DNA of 64,000 nt, taken from assembly GCA_037962975.1 (NCBI GenBank), contig CM075669.1, forward strand, positions 108,082,501 to 108,146,500. Reading direction: 5' to 3'. The notes under the pieces were generated by a model that was given only the letters and a program-made list of their open reading frames with translations, made no database searches and was not told where the DNA came from. Each line of letters opens with the position of its first letter. Positions within the stretch are counted from its first letter, which is position 1. A program made the translations under genes and the position numbers. This DNA is from Clitoria ternatea (Eukaryota > Streptophyta > Magnoliopsida > Fabales > Fabaceae). Below are positions 22,954 to 34,958 of this stretch, in pieces.

Positions 22954-22996
22954 GTTAAAGTTATTCTGACTCCCCACAGAAGTTATGTGATCATCC

Positions 22997-23038
22997 ATGG
23001 ATGGTGATGGACATGATTTCATAGAAGGTCAGCCTGAT
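22997..23038 (+). pseudogene. Start of Retand-like gag, split by the chromovirus
   Basis: ATG at 22997 opens MDGDGHDFIEGQPD; the reading would continue at 44932 (GMANPM, then TAA). The chromovirus landed in codon 14. The stop soon after the junction shows the gag was also inactivated by point change or indel. Confidence 0.55.
23034..23038. repeat. Target-site duplication CTGAT of the CRM-like chromovirus
   Basis: CTGAT at 23034-23038 and 44927-44931 exactly flanks the two LTRs. Confidence 0.88.
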
Positions 23039-23833
23039 TAATGAGGACACAATAAGGGAGGACCCTCACACCATCCTAGAGAAAGGACTTGAAGCATACA
23101 AAGGTGCTCTCACAAGGGCCAAGACCAAAAAGGCCAAAGAGAGCATACATCAGGCCTTATCTTCCTTCCTAGCTTTGGGTAGGCCTAAGCCCAATGAGGA
23201 ATCCTTGAGGATCTATTCATACTTTACTTGTAATATACTTCTTAGTTAGATTCTCTAGGCTTATAGGGTTTATTTGGGCCTTGCAAGGTCAATGGGGCCA
23301 CTTTTGGGCCATGTACATCATTTTGGGCCATGTATAGGCCATACTCTTCTCCAATTGCACTATTGGGCCTAGGCATCATAGAGAGGCCCATATGGGAGTC
23401 CCTTGGCCAAAATCCTTATGGCACTATATAAGGTGCTCTCCTTTTGTAATTTGACACACTTAAATGCCATTTTGAGAATTTCACACTTCTAAGTGAGTTT
23501 TAGTGAGAGAAACTCTCCCTTCTCTCTAGGTTAGAGTGATCTCTAGCAAGCTCTCATCCAAGGGGATTTCCTCCCTCTTGGTGGCGAGTTCTAAGGGATT
23601 TCTCTCCCCTTGGAGTGGCCTCCTCTTCCTTTCCTCCTTTCCATCATCCATCCTCCTCCTTTCTCCCTTCTATCTCCACCTTTGCCAATCTGTGTAGTTT
23701 GAGTCATTTTCCCCTTTGTTCCATTTCAGTTTCCTCATAAGCAAGAGGATTGATCAAGGCTTGAAGAGGATAGAAGAGGAAGAGTGCCCTAGATCCACCC
23801 TTCTTCAAGAGGATAGAAGAAGTTCCTACATTA
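23039..23833 (+). repeat. 5' LTR of the CRM-like element
   Basis: Matches 44113-44926 with a few percent differences. The ends TAATG...CATTA are inverted repeats, unlike the usual TG...CA. The shared region runs exactly from TAATGAGG to CCTACAT. TATATAAGG near 23424 could be its TATA box. Confidence 0.85.
23422..23431 (+). promoter_or_regulatory. TATA box of the CRM-like 5' LTR
   Basis: CACTATATAAGG context, repeated in the 3' LTR near 44497-44509. Confidence 0.5.
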
Positions 23834-23835
23834 TT

Positions 23836-23847
23836 TGGTATCACTTA
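23836..23847 (+). other. Primer binding site of the CRM-like element
   Basis: TGGTATCA follows two bases after the LTR end and matches the start of the initiator Met tRNA complement; the following bases diverge. Confidence 0.6.
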
Positions 23848-26132
23848 AGCTTGAGAGGTTCTTTTCTACTCTTCTTCCTCTTTAGTTTTCGGTTTTGACT
23901 TTGTTTTTCTGGATGGAATTTTATGTTCATATCTTCTACTTGCTTTATTGATGCCATATTAAAGTAGAAAGTGCATAAAAGTTGGTGTTCTTTTGAGTTT
24001 TTGTTAGTTGTTTCCATTTCTTCAAATTTCTTGCATATTGCTTTGAGTTTCGGTTTCTTGTTGTTTTGTCTTGTAAAAATTCAGAATTGGCACTTTGGTA
24101 TTTCGGTTAGAGGTTGTTGCTTGGTTGTTAGAAGTTTGTTCATTTGTTAGTTGGTAGTTAGAGTCAAATAGGAGTTAGTTGTTGTGCCATGTGGAACATT
24201 TGTCTAGTGTTCTAGGCTTTGTGTTGGTTTTCCCTTAATTAGCAAGTGCATAGCCGTGTGAAAAGGAGTTATTTCAAGCACCTTGACTAATCTCCCAAAG
24301 GTTCCATCCTTGTCTTGTTAGGAGGTCTCACTTTAAGACCCTCCAAAAGTCATCTCATTTTTAGGATTGTTAGTTTTCACTCTTAGTTTTTTTCTAGGTT
24401 AATTTTGTTTGTGAATGCACCTTAGGAACTCATCTCATATTTGGTTTTCATATTGTTGCATCAAAGAAAATTTTGTCAAAAAAGTGTTGAACATAATCCT
24501 TCTACTCCTTTTGGAAGAAGGTTGTAAGTATTTTCCCTTAAGCAAGAAGAGACATTTGAACTTGTTTTGGCATTGTTCATTTCGGTTTTAGGGATTTCAT
24601 TAAGTGGTGTTGTGCATTGATAAAAAAATACAAGAGGCATTAAAAAGAAAAGAAAGTATTCAAAAGAGAAAAAGAAAAACAAAAGCTCTATACTCCTAAA
24701 ATTAAAAAGGGTATTGAAAAAGAAAAAGAAGCCTCATTAAGAAAAAGTGTGAAGTAAGACACCAAGATTCAAAAGCAAATTTCAAAATTACCTTGTACTT
24801 GAAATAATTTGTTTGCTTAAGCCTCCATATAGTTTCATTTGAACCTTACTTGCTTAATTGTGACTGCAACTTTAGAGTCTCTAGGCTTAGGTTGTACTTT
24901 CCTTTTGTTGTTGCATTCTTAGTTTCTTGTTTGTCTAGTTTTGTCTTCAATTTTGAAATCCTTATCCATAGTATAGATTTTATTCTTTGAACATTTATTG
25001 CTTTAGTGTCTTGTCAATCAAAAATCCAAAAATATCTTCCACTTTGAGTAGCCTTTTCTTCTTAAGCATTTTTAGTTTGTCATTTTTCCTTCTTAAGTTT
25101 TGTCTTTGATGTTGTCTTTCCTTCAAACTTCTTGATAATTCCCTTCTCTATTCCTTGAGGGTAGCCTATTGGAACACTTGAGGTGAGAGTGTAAATTGCT
25201 TGGGTAAACTTGACACCAAAAGAAAGGGTAAGAGTTGTGAGGAGACACTTGAGAGATACACTTGTGAGGTTTCAATTTTTGTTGAATCATTAACAATTTC
25301 ATTTGGAGTGTTTGTTTGTCTTGTTTTGCTAGGTGAGGTGGAGCTTACACATCAAGGAAGAGCTTGAAGAAAATTATAAAGAAAGCAAAAGCCTTGTAAC
25401 TAATAGAACTTAGGCAAAATTTCAAATTCTTAGGTCTTGTGTATTAGGGTTTTGTCTTGTATTTTGGACACACCTTTGGACATTGGACTTTTGGACATTA
25501 TTAACTTTCATTTACCCTTGGTAATTTCGACTAGTAGTAGAGCATTTGCATTTGGTTGCTATTTCTTTTAGTTAGTTAGTTGTTGGTTATAACTAGTAGT
25601 TGTTAGTTAGTTGCTTGTCTTAACTAATTAGGTTAATTAGTTAGTGGTTGGAACTAATTCTAGTTACTTCAACTAATCATAACCAAAATTAGTTTAGGTC
25701 TTAACTAGATCATAATCGAATTAGTTGTTGGTTAGGGTTGTTAGACTTAGTTGCAACTTCCATAACTAATTAACTACTACTAGTTAGGGTTTGTTAGGTG
25801 TTGGTTAGTTAGTTGAACTAATTTTGTTAGGTTAACTAATTAGTGAATTGAATTTGGTTAGGCTTGTCTAGGGTTAGTTAATTTTTAGAAACAACCTAGG
25901 ACAATCATAATCAACTTAGGTTAAAGCCAAACCTAGGACTTCCATAAGCAACATAGGATTAAACATAGTAAAAGACAAACTAGGATCTTGTTTTCCCTTA
26001 GGTTAGAAACCTAGTATTGATATTTTAGGATTGTTGTGTGTTTTCTTTCATTTCTTTTGCATTCATCCTCCTCGACTAGTTTGTCTACACATTCTTTGTT
26101 TGTGTCTTGAATTTCTTTGACAACCTTAAAAG
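23848..26132 (+). other. Leader of the CRM-like element
   Basis: About 2.3 kb, AT-rich, without a recognised protein. It includes a purine-rich stretch at 24640-24740 and a region of TTAGTTGTTGGTTA-like repeats at 25500-25870. No RNA gene was seen. Confidence 0.6.
25500..25870 (+). repeat. Degenerate TTAGTTGTTGGTTA-type repeats
   Basis: Short units built from TTAGTTAGTTGTTGG and AACTAATTAG, in both orientations, recur through the segment. They give it inverted-repeat character. Confidence 0.6.
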
Positions 26133-27124
26133 ATGTCTTCTAGTGATAGGGAGAATAAAACTATGCTTCATAACATAATGGATAGCTTGAATAACATCAA
26201 TGCTAGGCTAACAAATCTTGAGCATAATGAAAACCATAGAATTAGACATAAAATCATAGGCATAATAATAGTGATAGTGAAGAGGAGCCTAGACAAAGAA
26301 GACACCATGAGCATAAAAGAGAAGATATAGGCTTAAGAGAAGTTAAATTAGAAATACCCCCATTTCATGGCAAGAGTGACATAGAGGCTTATCTAGAATG
26401 GGAAATAAGAGTAGAACAAATCTTTAACTCTCATCAAATAAAAGATAAAAAGAAGGTTAGGATAACCACCCTCTCAATCCAAAACTATGCCTTAGTGTGG
26501 TGGTCTCAAGTGTGTAAGGAGAGAAAGAAAGAAAATTTTTCACCAATAGATGATTGGTTGGATTTAAAAGCTCTATTAAGAAAACGTTATGTTCCTAGTT
26601 ACTATAAAGGGGAGCTATTAGCAAAGCTAAATAGACTCACCCAAGGGTCAAAGAGTGTAGAAGACTACTACAAATCTTTAGAGATAACTATGATTAGGGC
26701 AAACCTAGAAGAAGATGAGGAAACCCTAATGCATAGGTTCTTACATGGCCTTAATAGGAACATTAAGAATAGAGTAGAGCTCCTTCCACATGTAGACATT
26801 GAGGAACTACTTCATCAATGCACTAAGGTTGAGGGCCAATTCAAAGAGAAAGAAGCCTATAGTGGGGAGAATAGAGCCTATAAATCTAAGTGGGTAGGAC
26901 AAGATAATAAGGGTAAGTTTGATAGACACCCTAGGGAGAGGGAAGTGGGCACTTCATCTTCCAAACCTCAAAGTGAGTAGCATAAAAATGGAAAATTTTT
27001 TAGGAATCAAAGAGAAAAGCATGAATCCACATCTAAACCTCAATCCTCTAGATCATCTACCATTAAATGTTTTGAATGCCTTGGTAGAGGTCATATTGCT
27101 TCTGACTGTCCTACAAAAAGAACC
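26133..27124 (+). pseudogene. CRM-like gag, frameshifted
   Basis: MSSSDRENKTMLHNIMDSLN at 26133 is the probable start. A frameshift before 26340 leads to the gag core (VKLEIPPFHGKSD-like text near 26343, then WWSQVCKERK and the YVPSYYKGELLAKLNRLTQG block at 26588). A TAG at 26978 interrupts the same frame, which then carries a CCHC zinc knuckle CFECLGRGHIASDC (27067-27108) before the protease. The protein would form the particle and bind RNA. Confidence 0.85.
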
Positions 27125-29238
27125 ATGGTTTTGAAAAATAATGGAACCTACTCAAGTCAATCAGAGTCTAATTCTGATTCTCATTATTTAAGTGATGACT
27201 CAAGTAGTGATTCATATAACAATGAGCATATTTTAGGGGATGATGGTGAGATTTACATGATTAGAAGATTACTTGGTAGTCATGTTAAGCTAGATGATAC
27301 TACACAAAGAGAGAACATCTTTTATACAAGATGTTACATAAATGACAAATTATGTTGTCTCATCGTGGATAATGGGAGTTGTGCTAATGTAGTAAGTCAA
27401 AGACTAGTGAATAAGATGGGCTTAGAACTAATAGATCACCCTAGACCTTATAAGTTACAATGGTTAAATGAAAAGGGAGAGTTGTTAGGTAATAAGCAAG
27501 TCTTAATAAATTTCACCATAGGCACATATAAAGATATAGTTAATTATGATGTAGTACCTATAGAGGTAACTCATATCTTGCTAGGACGACCTTGGCAATT
27601 TGATAGAAAGGTCATCCATGAAGGGTTCACTAACACCCTCACTTTCAAACTAGATGGTAAGAAGATAGTTTTACACCCCCTAACTCCACAACAAGTAGCT
27701 AAAGATCAACTACAAATGAAGCTTAAAAGAGATAGAGAGTTAGGATCTTTTTCAACTCATCTAGGAAAAATTAAGAAAAATAAAAAAGATGATAAAGGAA
27801 AAAGAGTTATTGTCTATGATGACTTTAGTGCCAATCTCTTGGCCACAAAATATAATGTGAAACATGCTATGCTTTCACATAAACAATGCTTGATCATGTA
27901 TGCAAAAGACATCCCTAGCACTTCCTTATGCTCAATGGGCAACTTTCCTCCTCCTTTGCCCAAAGGGATTCAAAATATCTTAAATGAATTTAAAGACCTC
28001 TTTCCAAAAGACATCCTAAAAGGCTTACCTCCTATTAGGGGCATTGAACATCAAATAGATTTAATTCCTGGTGCTAGTTTACCTAATAGGCCTGCATATA
28101 GATGTAATCCTAAGGAAAGCATTGGAATTGAGAATCAAGTGAATGAACTACTTTCTAAGGGTTGGATTAGAGAGAGTTTAAGCCCATGTGCTTTACCTGT
28201 TTTACTTGTTCCCAAAAAGGATAGTTCATGGAGAATGTGCACCGATTGTAGGGCCATCAATAACATCACCATCAAGTATCGGCATCCTATACCTAGACTT
28301 GATGATATGCTTGATGAGCTTAGTGGTTCTACAATATTTTCCAAGATTGATCTTAAAAGTTGCTATCACCAAATAAGAATCAAAGAAGGAGATGAATAGA
28401 AAGCCACTTTTAAAACCAAACTTGGATTATATGAGTGGTTAGTTATGTCTTTTGGTTTGACTAATGCACCAAGCACATTTATGAGACTAAGGAATCATGT
28501 TTTAAGGGATTTCATTGGGCATTTTGTTGTGGTCTATTTCGATGATATTTTAATCTATTCAAAGACCATGACCTTTCATCTAAACCATCTTAGACAAGTT
28601 ATGCTTGCCCTAAGAACAAACAATCTTTATACAAATCTTGAAAAATGCTCTTTTGGCATGGATAACATTGTCTTTCTTGGATTTGTAGTTAGTTCAAAAG
28701 GTGTAGAGGTAGATCACTCAAAGGTTAAAGCCATCCAAGATTGGCCCACACCCAAAAATGTGAGTGACATAAGAAGTTTCCATGGTCTTGCAAGTTTTTA
28801 TCGAAGATTTGTGGAAGATTTTTCTACCTTAGCCTCCCCTTTGAATGAATTGGTGAAAAAGAATGTTCCTTTTATTTGGGGGCCAAGGCAAGAAAAAGCT
28901 TTCCTAGATCTCAAAGATTGCCTCACTCATACTCCAATTTTGTCACTTCCAAAATTTTCCAAAACCTTTGAGCTTGAGTGTGATGCATCTAATGTGGGTA
29001 TAGGAGTTGTTCTTTTACAAGAAGGTCACCCCATTGCTTTCTTTAGTGAAAAGCTTAATGGGGCAGCCATCAATTATCCCACATATGATAAAGAATTTTA
29101 TGCCTTAATTAGGGCCCTATAAACTTGGGAACACTCTTGATTCCCAAAGAGTTTGTCATACATAGTGATCATCAAACCCTCAAATTCATTAAAGGGTAAC
29201 ATCAGCTAAATAAGAGGCATGCTAAGTGGGTTGAGTAT
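27125..29238 (+). pseudogene. CRM-like protease, reverse transcriptase and RNase H
   Basis: The zinc knuckle runs in frame into a 424-codon stretch. Protease is at about residues 75-160 (CLIVDNGSCANVV, ILLGRPWQFDRK). RT begins near residue 330 with ALPVLLVPKKDSSWRMCTDC. A TAG at 28397 stands where the family has Trp; the same frame then continues with SFGLTNAPSTFM and the catalytic YFDD box (near 28535). RNase H has FELECDASNVGIG (28968) and is broken by a TAA at 29120 and another shift, resuming at 29239 with NTVADALSRR. Confidence 0.87.
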
Positions 29239-30486
29239 TTGGAACAATTTCCCTATGTCATCAAGTATAAGAATGGAAAATCCAATACTGTGGCTGATGC
29301 TTTATCTAGGAGGCACTCTTTACTAACCTCCCTAGGAGCCAAAGTTATTGGGCTTGATAAGATTAGGTCTTTGTATCCAAATGACCTTGATTTTTCTAAC
29401 ATTTTTAACTCATCTTCCACTTCTTCATCTCATAAAGGCTTCTACATTTTAGATGGCTATCTTTACAAAGCCAATAGACTTTGCATTCCTAGAAGTTCTT
29501 TAAGAGATCTTTTACTTAGAGAAAGCCATGAGGGAGGCTTAATAAGCCATTTTGGAAGAGATAAAACATTATCCATATTACATGAACACTTCTATTGGCC
29601 AAAAATGAAAAAAGATGTTCAAAAACATTATGCTAGGTGTATTGTGTGTAGAAAAGCAAAATCAAAACTTTCACCTAGTGGTTTATATACTCCTTTTCCA
29701 ACACCCACTGCACCTTGGATTAATATATCTATGGATTTTGTGTTGGGATTTCCTAAGACCCAAAGGGGAATGGATTTTATCTTTGTGGTTGTGGATAGGT
29801 TTAGTAAGATGGCTCACTTTATCCTTTGTCACAAGGTAGATGATGCTAGTCATATTACTAAATGGTGTTCCTAAAACCATAATTTCTGATAGGGACACCA
29901 AATTCCTAAGCCATTTTTGGAAAACTCTTTGGTCAAGGCTAGGAAGGAAGCTTCTCTTTTCCACTACTTGTCATCCTCAAACGGATGGACAAACAGAGGT
30001 AGTAAATAGGACCTTTTCTCAACTTCTTAGGGTCTTAGTGCTTAAAAATGTTAAATCTTGGATAAGTGTTTGCCCCACATTGAGTTTGCATATAATAGGG
30101 TACAACACTCCACAACCAAGCATAGTCTATTTGAGGTTGTTTATGGTTTTAACCCTCTCACTCCTTTGGACCTTTTGCCTATTGAGGTTTCTGATCCTTC
30201 ATATGGATGGAGAGGCAAAGGCCAAATTTATCAAAGATTTTCATGAGAAGGTTAAGAACCAAATTCAAACTAAGAATGAACACTATGCTATTTGTGCCAA
30301 TAAGAAGAGAAAGGATATCACCTTTGAGGTTGGAGATTGGGTTTGGTTACACCTTCGAAAGGAGAGATTTCCAAACTTACACTAATCTAAACTCGACCCT
30401 AGAGGTGATGGGCCTTTCCAAATCATTAAGAAAATGAATAATAATGCTTATATCCTTGATTGGCCAGGTGATTATGGACTGAGTGC
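29239..30486 (+). pseudogene. CRM-like RNase H end and integrase, with deletion and frameshifts
   Basis: The HHCC finger is complete (SHEGGLISHFGRDKT ... CIVCRK, 29525-29655). The core has MDFVLGFP (first Asp), SDRDTKFLSHFW (second Asp) and TDGQTEVVNRTFSQ (Glu). Between the first and second Asp about a dozen residues are missing near 29865 and the frame shifts; further shifts lie near 30060 and 30190. The GDWVWLHLRKERFP block (30331) precedes the C-terminus, which stops at the Athila insertion point (30486) and continues in the same frame at 44020. Confidence 0.85.
30482..30486. repeat. Target-site duplication AGTGC of the Athila element
   Basis: AGTGC at 30482-30486 and 44015-44019; the chromovirus integrase frame is continuous across one copy. 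Confidence 0.93.
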
Positions 30487-31986
30487 TGATGCATAAATCC
30501 TGAGCTATTAACTTGATGCATAATTCTCAGAGGATTTATATTCTTTCGGTAAGCGCACCAATCATAAATTTGTAATATATTTGATCGTTCCCATAGGGAT
30601 TGTGGTAATTATTGTAATCTTAGACTAGTACAAGCTGAACCAACACAAGCAGATGCAATTCATTCTGTTTTTGTTGTTTTATATTTTCTATGTTTTTATG
30701 TTTTCAGAAGCAGTATAAAATGTGAAATGTGGTTAATAGAAGATAGGTTAGGATTACTTCAGCTTACAACTTCATTAAGGAACATACAATCGAGGTTCAA
30801 TTAAGCTTTAGATGCAAGAGGACAATTCACAGTTGATTAATCCCTAATTCCTTAGGTGAATAACACTAATTCCTAAGCATTAAACCCTAATCCCTTAGGT
30901 GTTCAATTACAAAGAAATCTAATGCGAAATTAGGGGTTGATCCCTAACTATTCACCTAATTACTAGGCCTGAATTAGTTAGGAAGCTAGAAGTTACCTAA
31001 GCCTCAACCATGATTCCTCACTGGTGAGATTCTTCATCAGATCTGGATTTGTCAATCTAGCAAAGTAGATCCACTTCTTAGCTTGTTCTCATATTGTTTT
31101 AGAAGATAATTTCCTCAATGCAGCTTCAAGATTCCATCAGAAGCTTCAACAATCCCAATCCTAGGGGTTTAGAAACCCATGGAAATGGATTCTGTCGAAG
31201 GAATGTGGAGAGACATGGACGAGAGAGTTTAGAGAGAGAAAAGAATTAGAGAGAGATTGGAAATGGAAAAATGAATCATGTTATTATTCTGTACTCTGCC
31301 TCTCCTCTCCTTCTTTACAGAGTATGTATATATATATATATATAGGCATCTAACTAACTAACTAATTTAATTAATTACAAAGGAAACTTCATTAACAATT
31401 AACTAACTAAACTAAATACATAATTACAAATAAATAAATAATTATCACTCAATACTTAAGTTACTAATGTACAACAGCAAAACAAGAACAGCGACAGTGC
31501 AGCGCTTTATTTGGAGGGAAAAATAACAAACTGGGCAACAGAATCACGCTTGAGCGTGATCGTTTTATTCACTGCACTATGTCTTCACGCTTGAGCGTGA
31601 ATGGGGAAGCTTGGGCGTGATCGTGTTTTATGCTGCATGTTTTGATTTCCTTTCTTTGTACGTAGATCTGCATGGTTGTCAAGCTTAAGCGTGAACTTGT
31701 CAAGCTTGAGCGTGAACTGCACCTGCTCATGCAAACAAATAATTCCTAGCGTTTGTACGCTGGCTGTCCAGCGTATGTACGCTGGGTTAGTGAATTTATA
31801 AATAAACAAATTTCCTTAACTAATTATTATTTTTAATCATTTTGTTACATAAATTAAACACTTTTGAAATAAATAAATAAAATAAGAATTATTGACAATT
31901 TATTAAATAATAATGCCAAACTAAATAATATTTAATAGATTAAGTTAAATTAAAGGTGAAATAATTAAGTCTTTTCAAGACTTATC
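30487..31986 (-). repeat. 3' LTR of the Athila element
   Basis: Matches 42494-44014 with mostly single-base differences. On the minus strand it starts TGATAAGTCTTG next to the polypurine tract. CACGCTTGAGCGTG-like motifs lie at 31547-31760 upstream of a (TA)n TATA region at 31324-31346. The U5 end has a 27-bp duplicated TGATGCATAA block. Confidence 0.92.
31322..31346 (-). promoter_or_regulatory. TATA region of the Athila LTR
   Basis: A TA-alternating run of about 24 bp reads CTATATATATA on the minus strand; the same site in the other LTR (43334-43351) is shorter. Confidence 0.45.
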
Positions 31987-32010
31987 ACATCCCCAAACTT
32001 AAAACTTGTT
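31987..32010 (-). other. Polypurine tract of the Athila element
   Basis: On the minus strand it reads AAGTTTTAAGTTTGGGGATG directly before the LTR start, the usual Athila form. Related sequences recur at 32714 and 33087. Confidence 0.8.
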
Positions 32011-33529
32011 TGTCCTCAAGCAAATACTCAGATTAATTAAATCAATTGCATTTACTCAAGACAATCAACCTTTCCTTAACTTAATTCATACCATAATTAT
32101 TGAATATCATTCATGCTTTCTTTTCGCAAGTTCTGAAAATATAATAACTCACACCTCCTTTGGGAAACAAGCTGGTGATACTTTCCTCACTGGATTAGTG
32201 TTTCACTCTTCTCTCAATGTATAGGGTAATTGCATGCACTCATCACCTACATAATTGTTAGATCAACATAGGCTTGCAACAGTTCTAAACATCATGACAT
32301 ATGTTAGCACAATTGGATCAGTAAGGGCTTTTTAAGCTTGTAATGGGGTTAGGCTACAGGCTCTATTTTTGTTTTTCTATTTAATGTTGGGTTAAAAGAT
32401 GTGCCCATTAATGCCTTGCCTCAATCTTAACTTAAATGTCTTTACTAACTAGCTTTTTTTACTTCCATTATTTTCAGATGAAGAATGCTTTGTACTTCCT
32501 TCTCTTTTAGTCCTTTGGACTCTTTCTTTCTTTCTTTTCTTCCATCTTTTTCAATTTTTTCAATACCATTTTTTTCCTGTGGTGCTTTGCACCTTTGCTT
32601 TGCTAATTTTTCACTTTTCTTTTACTTTTGTTGTTCTTCCTTTCATTTCTCAAAATCCTCATCTATAATTAAGGTCAGAGTGTGTCCTTTAATTGCTGTT
32701 AGGCACACTCTTCATCCCCAAACTTAGAACTTGCTAGTCCCTAGCAATAAGATAAGACTCAGTAATCTATCAGTGGTATATCCAGCGATAATTCACTTGG
32801 TTTTTCTCAGATAAATTGGCTTGTAAAGTTAGGTACATAAGTAGAATGAAAGGGTCTCAGGCTCAAATATAACTATTGGTCAGAGGATAATTAAATTTGA
32901 TTAGGATGGCTAAATTTGGCCCTGGCTAAATTAACAAAGAAGGCCTTCATTATTTCCAATTGGCAAACATATAATCATTTAGCGAGCACTGAAGTAAATT
33001 CTGTCTCACTAACAATAATCCAGGCACACTCAGAAAAAGAATTAATAAAGCTCAAAAGCTAATAGTAAAATAGGTAATCAGCCAATCATGTCCCTAAACT
33101 TAATGCAAGATTATAAACTCAGATTGCTAACTAGCATGTTGAATAAATAAATAATATAGTATTGAAATAGTTATGGATAGGGATCATGAATCAAGAAATG
33201 CAAATTAATTAATTTATCCAATTAAAGCTTGAGAATTAGCAAACTTTAATTTATTAAGATGGATTCTAAATTAAACATAATTAACATAGTTTATCAATTA
33301 ATGAGACGAAAGGATAAGTTACTTCCCTTTTTACTTGAATGGCAGTGAATGGTGAGAAATGGTGTGCATGAATTTAACAATACAATTCAAAAAAGAAATA
33401 ACAATAAACAACTTAACATAGAAATAAAGTTCTATTACACTGAAAAGAAAATACATTGTTCAAGAGAATATTTAAACAAAGTCATTACAACTTGAAAATA
33501 GCAAAATAATGCATAAACAAAGTAAAAGA
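32011..33529 (-). other. Athila 3' UTR
   Basis: About 1.5 kb of AT-rich sequence without recognised coding. It contains a second polypurine-like copy (minus-strand complement of CATCCCCAAACTTAGAACTTG at 32714) and a weaker third at about 33087. Confidence 0.6.
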
Positions 33530-34207
33530 TCAGTCATCCTTTTCTTTATTTTCTTCATTCATAGACTCATCATTATGTTGCTCAGGGTAGGGTGGAAATT
33601 TAGCTGCTAAGGGTGTGTCACCAGGGGGAATGGTGAATCCAATGGAAGCCAACCATAAATCTCTGTCAGGTGGCACTCCCATTTCTTCAGTGTGATCCAC
33701 ATTCAATGTGATGGCAATCTTTCTCAGCATGAGATCATGGTTCAAGACCAGATCATAGGTTCCTAGCTGTATTTTCTTCATAACCTGCAGTTCCTGCATT
33801 ACCATGGAAATATCAGAAGAAGTACCTGCTCCTGTTGGAGGTGGTGGTGCAAAAGATGTTGGATTAGGTTGTCTGGGACGCTTTGACCCTTGAGGCATAA
33901 AATTGTCAATGTGGTTTATCACCCATTGCTTATCCATAATCCTTTCAGGCTTTACCTTTGTTAGTTCCTCATAATTCAACCTAACCTGATTCTTTTGGGC
34001 CAACAAAGTGATAACAGAGCAATATGGCAGTTGGAGATTCTTTTCAAGGTTTTTCATCATCTCCTCCAATATTAACTCACCCAGATTAACATACAGGCCT
34101 CTCATTAAATAGTAAATCAACACCAACCTCTTAATGGCAACTTCAGTAGAATGAGCCACAGGTTGCAGGGATGAAAGGACATAGTGGCACCATAAAAGAG
34201 GGAGATG

Positions 34208-34215
34208 ATTCAAAC
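34208..34215. repeat. 8-bp target-site duplication ATTCAAAC of the hAT-like element
   Basis: ATTCAAAC at 34208-34215 and 34959-34966. Eight base pairs is the hallmark of hAT transposition. Confidence 0.92.
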
Positions 34216-34958
34216 CAGTGTTATTAAAACCGGACCGGTGATCGAACCGGTCTAGGTACTGGGTCAATGGGTTAATGGTCGAACCGGTTGACTCATTGGT
34301 TGAACCGGTTGACTTAGTTTATTTAAAAAATAAAAAATAAAAAATACTATATATATATATATATATATATTTTTAAGTTTTAAGTATTTCATACTCCAAA
34401 TGAAAATACCTAATGAAAGCAAAGTACCAAATTTCATAAAATAATTTTATTCTCCCAAATTAATCACATTTTTAAAATATAGATACATAGATATATTCAT
34501 TCAATTGAATAATAAAGAGGCGATTTGTAGTTTGACGTTATTTGCTTGAGAAATGAGAAAAGAAAAGTTTACTTTGCTCTGCTGAATCCTAATTGCCTTT
34601 CGTGAAATAAGTTGATAATATAAAAAGAAATAGAAAAGAAAGATTAAAAATTAATAAAAAGAAAGAAAGTTAAAGTGCACCTACTGTAGCACGTGAAATA
34701 GGCATTGATTTTTCAATTTTTTAATCAAGCATTGCGAATTGTACAAACCGTTATTTATATGCTATATAAATAAAAAAATAAAAATAAAAATTTACTAGAC
34801 CGGTTCAACCACCAGGTCACCGGTTTTTTAGAAAATCGGCCGGTTCAACCCGGGTCACACCGGGTCAACTACATTTCCGATCTGATTGAGGGTTCGGACC
34901 GGTTGGGTCACCGGTTACCGGTCCGACCGGCCGGTCCAAACCGGTTTTTTTAACACTG
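34216..34958. mobile_element. Nonautonomous hAT-like DNA transposon (743 bp)
   Basis: The ends read CAGTGTTA (left) and TAACACTG (right), forming an inverted repeat that extends imperfectly into AAAACCGG...GACCGG. Both subterminal regions are packed with CCGGTT/AACCGG hexamers in several registers. The middle is AT-rich and has no transposase. With an exact 8-bp duplication this fits a hAT-derived miniature element. It lies in the third ORF of Athila, so it is the youngest layer of the deepest stack. Confidence 0.88.

Noticed and set aside
23848..26132. A host gene in the long noncoding leader of the CRM-like element
   Set aside because: No frame of useful length or known domain; composition is AT-rich and repeat-like, and both borders belong to the element.
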